Assembly (NCBI GenBank): GCA_007115705.1 | Contig: QXEO01000247.1 | Span: 16,745,952 to 16,809,951 of the forward strand | Length of the DNA stretch: 64,000 bases | Origin: Dactylis glomerata | Lineage: Eukaryota; Streptophyta; Magnoliopsida; Poales; Poaceae | Direction of reading: 5' to 3' | Part shown: positions 61,254-64,000 of the stretch, piece by piece | Numbering within the stretch: position 1 is the stretch's first letter | Layout: each line of letters begins with the position of its first letter | Notes under the pieces: model-generated | Databases searched by the model: none | Seen by the model: the letters and a program-made list of their open reading frames with translations, nothing else | Told to the model about the DNA's origin: nothing | Program-made: the position numbers and the translations under genes

Positions 61254-62291
61254 ATGGCTATTCCTGACTTGCATGATAAGGTTTCCAAAGCCAAAACTGA
61301 TATTTCGTCTTTGTCTAATGCACAATCTTCTTTGATTAACAGAATGTCCGCTAAGCCTGATCCTTTTACCACTGCTAATGCTATCCAAGTTAGAATTGAT
61401 GAAAATGTTAGGATGCTAGCAGAATTGCATGCCAGGTGGGAAAGAGAAGATGAGATGGCTAGAAAGATGAAGGTATGTACCATTACTACCTCTAATGATG
61501 TTGTTCCAAATGCTAGCAATCCTCTTACTTTGATTGGTGTAGAGAAAACTCCCACTCCTTGTGTTAAAAAGCCTAAAACTGCTAAAACTTTTTCTCAAAA
61601 GAGTGCTGAAATTTTTCGGAGTGTAGGAGATGATAGCTTTATTTCCTTTAATGATTTTGATGTTGATGGCTGCAATATATCTGAAGTTATTTTGTTCTTG
61701 CAAAAGGTTGCTTTGAGTCCCAATGCTAGTTCTTTAAATGTTCCTTTTACTAAGCATATTACCAATGCTCTTATGAAAATTAGGGATGAAAAGTTGAAGC
61801 AAAAAACTTCTATTACCAAGAAATTAGAAGATGGTTGGTAACCCATCATTGATATGCATGTTAATGGTTTTGATTGTCATGCTTTATGTGATCTAGGTGC
61901 AAGTATTTCTATTATGCCTAGAAAAATTTATGATATGCTTGATTTACCACCTCTTGAAAAGTGTTATTATGATGTTCCTATTGCTGATGTTGCTAAGAAG
62001 AAACCTTTGGGAAGGATTAATGATGTTCTTCTTATGGTTAACAATAACCTTGTTCCCGTTGATTTTCTTGTCATGGATGTTGAATGCAATGCTTCATGTC
62101 CTATTATTTTGGGAAGACCCTTTCTTCGAACTGTAGGTGCCATCATTGATATGAGGGAAGGCACCATCAAATATCAATTCCCACTCAAGAAAGGTATGGA
62201 ACACTTCCCTAGGAAGAGAAAGAAATTACTTTTTGACTCTATTCTTAGAGCAAATTATGAGCTTGATGCTTCATCACTTGATATTACTTGA
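61254..62291 (+). pseudogene. Protease-like ORF of the second Gypsy element, one nonsense codon
   Basis: ATG 61254, with an in-frame TAA at 61839-61841 separating an N-terminal helical segment (about 195 residues) from a C-terminal aspartic-protease-like domain. The domain has CDLGASISIMP at the active site and ILGRPFLRTVGAIID as flap region. There is no gag core domain and no pol. It has the same arrangement as the C-terminal part of the gag-protease at 49287-51920, which suggests derivation by internal deletion. Confidence 0.8.
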
Positions 62292-64000
62292 TTCGCACTT
62301 TCTGCGCCTAGCTCAAAGGCGTTAAAGAAAAGCACTCTTGGGAGATAACCCAATGTTTTTTACTTTCAGTTCTTTTTCTTTTATTTGAGTCTTGGAAGTT
62401 ATTACTACTGTAATGACCTCTCCTTATCATTTTTTATTTTGTTTTTGTGCCAAGAGAAGCCTCTAATTTGAGTGAGGTAAGATTTGGGGATGTTGCTGTC
62501 CTGAAATAGTTTTCGGTGCTGCACCATAAAAATTCGTGAAAATACTCTGTATATCTTTTGGACCTGAGATTTCTTGCGCATATGCCCCAGGTTATATCCA
62601 AACTTTCATTAGTTGAACACTTTTTGATTTGAGGAACAGAAAACCCTCTAAAATTTCGACCTTTGTCAGCTGTTCTGTTTTGACAGATTTCTGCCAATAT
62701 TTATGTTTGCCGCTTTATCGCTTTCTTTTTGAGTTCTTTTGATCGTGGAACTTTTGGGGAAGTTGCTACAATAGTATATACTTTATATGTGGTGGTTTTG
62801 AGTTGAAACCTGAAGCAAAAAGGGTTGATTCATTGTTTTGCTTACACTAATGTTGCTAATAGATTTGTGTTTAGTTTTGTATGAAGGAAGTTTTCAAGTG
62901 TAGGGATTGGAGAATGATGAGATGAGTTGAAGAATGGACAAAAGCTCAAGCTTGGGGATGCCCACGTACCCCAAGAAATATCCAAGAGGTACAAGCGTTA
63001 AAGCTTGGGGACGCCCCCGAGGCACCCCTTCTTCATCGGCAAAAATCAGGTCACCTTTCAACACACTATATTTATATTGCTTTATGCATTATGCGTTTTT
63101 CTTGGAGCGTCATTTGTTTTAGTTTTCAGTTTTCTTTAGTTTTGTTTGCTGCAATAAATAGTTAGACCCCAACAAATTTCTTTAGGAGAAGTTGCCTTGC
63201 TTTTCGTTTGCCAAGAACACTCCATTTTTCGCTCTTATCTTTCAACGAGTGTTCTCTTTTTCTAGAACTGCGTTTAGTTTTTGATTTTTGCCTTGATTTT
63301 TGTTCAGATCTTGTTATATCTTTGTATCAAGGTGTATTTTTGCCTCTGGTCCATGTTGGTTTTCAACAAAAAAGAGTTGTTTAAAAAAGTTCGAATGGTG
63401 TTGGAAAAGAGAAAAAGCTTTATGCAAAAAAAGTGATACAAGAAGGAGCTTGTGTAGACTGCGGCCTAGGCTTTTGCATGTCGTGCTTGATGTCTTTTTG
63501 ATAGTATGCTTAGTGGTTTTGCTGTAGCATGACTTGTCTGAAATGACTGAAATTGCTTAATGAGCCTTTGAAAAAATCCTGCGTTGTTTTTATTATTTGG
63601 AAGTATTATTTTGGTTTTCTCCTTGATGCTTTATTTGGGTTGACTTGGCGCATGCTCACACATGTTAGACTCATACAAAGTCATCATAAGCCTCTATGAT
63701 TATTTATTTATTGACTTTTCATGCCATCTTATGCTTTTTTTAATGTCGCTTTGTCGCTATGCATGATTATGGCCGTTATTGCTCTCTTAGTTGGTCGCTC
63801 CCCGTCTTTTGCTAGCCCTCATTTTGTACTGAGTATGAGCTCTACTCGTGCATCCAACTCCTAAAAACCAAGTTGTTCCAATGTGTCCACCATATATACC
63901 TATTAGCAATTTTCTATTCCAAAGTACATTTGACTTGCTTTTATCTATCCTTCAAATTAAAATCTTTTTGGTGTTATGCAAAAATTGGTCAGTAAAGCTC
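62292..64000 (+). other. 3' internal non-coding region of the protease-only element
   Basis: From about 62765 it runs parallel to 35101-36250 with high identity, including the repeated AAGCTTGGGGA words at 62947 and 63001. No ORF of interest, and no 3' LTR before the window ends. Confidence 0.75.

Larger units (their letters stand above)
47654..64000 (+). mobile_element. CACTA (En/Spm) element, left end and interior; right end beyond the window
   Basis: It begins CACTAGTAGAAAAAAGGGC at 47654. Subterminal repeats ATTAGTCCCGG / CCGGGACTAA follow (47728-47800), and more of them continue after the inserted Gypsy element (57249-57370). It carries a 5' part of an exonuclease-like gene (57635). Two large LTR elements have inserted into it (47802-57243 and 57851 onward). 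The transposase is not in the window. Confidence 0.85.
57851..64000 (+). mobile_element. Protease-only Gypsy element, right end beyond the window
   Basis: It has a 5' LTR 57851-61066 (interrupted by a solo LTR), a primer-binding site at 61077, one short gag-less ORF with a protease domain, and then non-coding 3' internal sequence to the end of the window. It is related to the half element at 32172-35030, whose LTR is of the same family. Confidence 0.88.

Overview
This window is plant nuclear DNA from a large, transposon-rich grass genome, almost certainly a member of the Triticeae (wheat, Aegilops, barley or rye). I infer this from a BARE/WIS/Angela-type Copia LTR, several Gypsy LTRs that begin TGATACGTC, a CACTA element with ATTAGTCCCGG subterminal repeats, Stowaway MITEs, and GT-AG introns in the host genes. 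I cannot fix the species.

Layout. Positions 1-17519 hold the 3' part of an LTR element (outer element, + strand) that codes for one long protein of no family I recognise. It is split at 3094/16038 by a recent, nearly complete Tat/Retand-like Ty3/Gypsy element (3099-16033, - strand, GTTCT target duplication), which also carries a six-exon antisense gene. The outer element sits inside a BARE/Angela-type LTR (17520-18592). The first genic island is 20.2-27.4 kb: a seven-exon LSG1-type circularly permuted GTPase gene (60S ribosome maturation, +) with a PIF/Harbinger-like element in intron 5, then a GCK-domain gene (-). A Mutator-like element with a perfect 9-bp target duplication fills 29126-39119. 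Inside it lie two 5'-truncated Gypsy halves arranged tail-out as an inverted pair (32172-38752). Just beyond is a second, paralogous GCK-domain gene (39266-39829, -).

From 40 to 47.6 kb there are two non-autonomous inverted-repeat elements, a Stowaway MITE, an F-box/DUF7595-like gene (43026-44288, -), a degenerate gag fragment, a ~0.45-kb sequence present twice, and a hAT-like MITE. From 47654 to the window end runs a CACTA element that holds a non-autonomous Athila-like Gypsy element (47802-57243, with TSD), a truncated 3'-5' exonuclease-like gene with its own promoter (57521-57850), and a second protease-only Gypsy element (57851 onward) whose 5' LTR contains a solo LTR (59226-60791, TSD CAACC).

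The likely functional host genes are LSG1, the two GCK paralogues and possibly the F-box gene. The GCK proteins combine an N-myristoylation-like start with an exact twin CX9C cysteine pattern. Everything else is nested mobile DNA, and the relative ages of the layers can be read from who interrupts whom. All boundaries, splice sites and frame checks were done by eye; no database search was possible.
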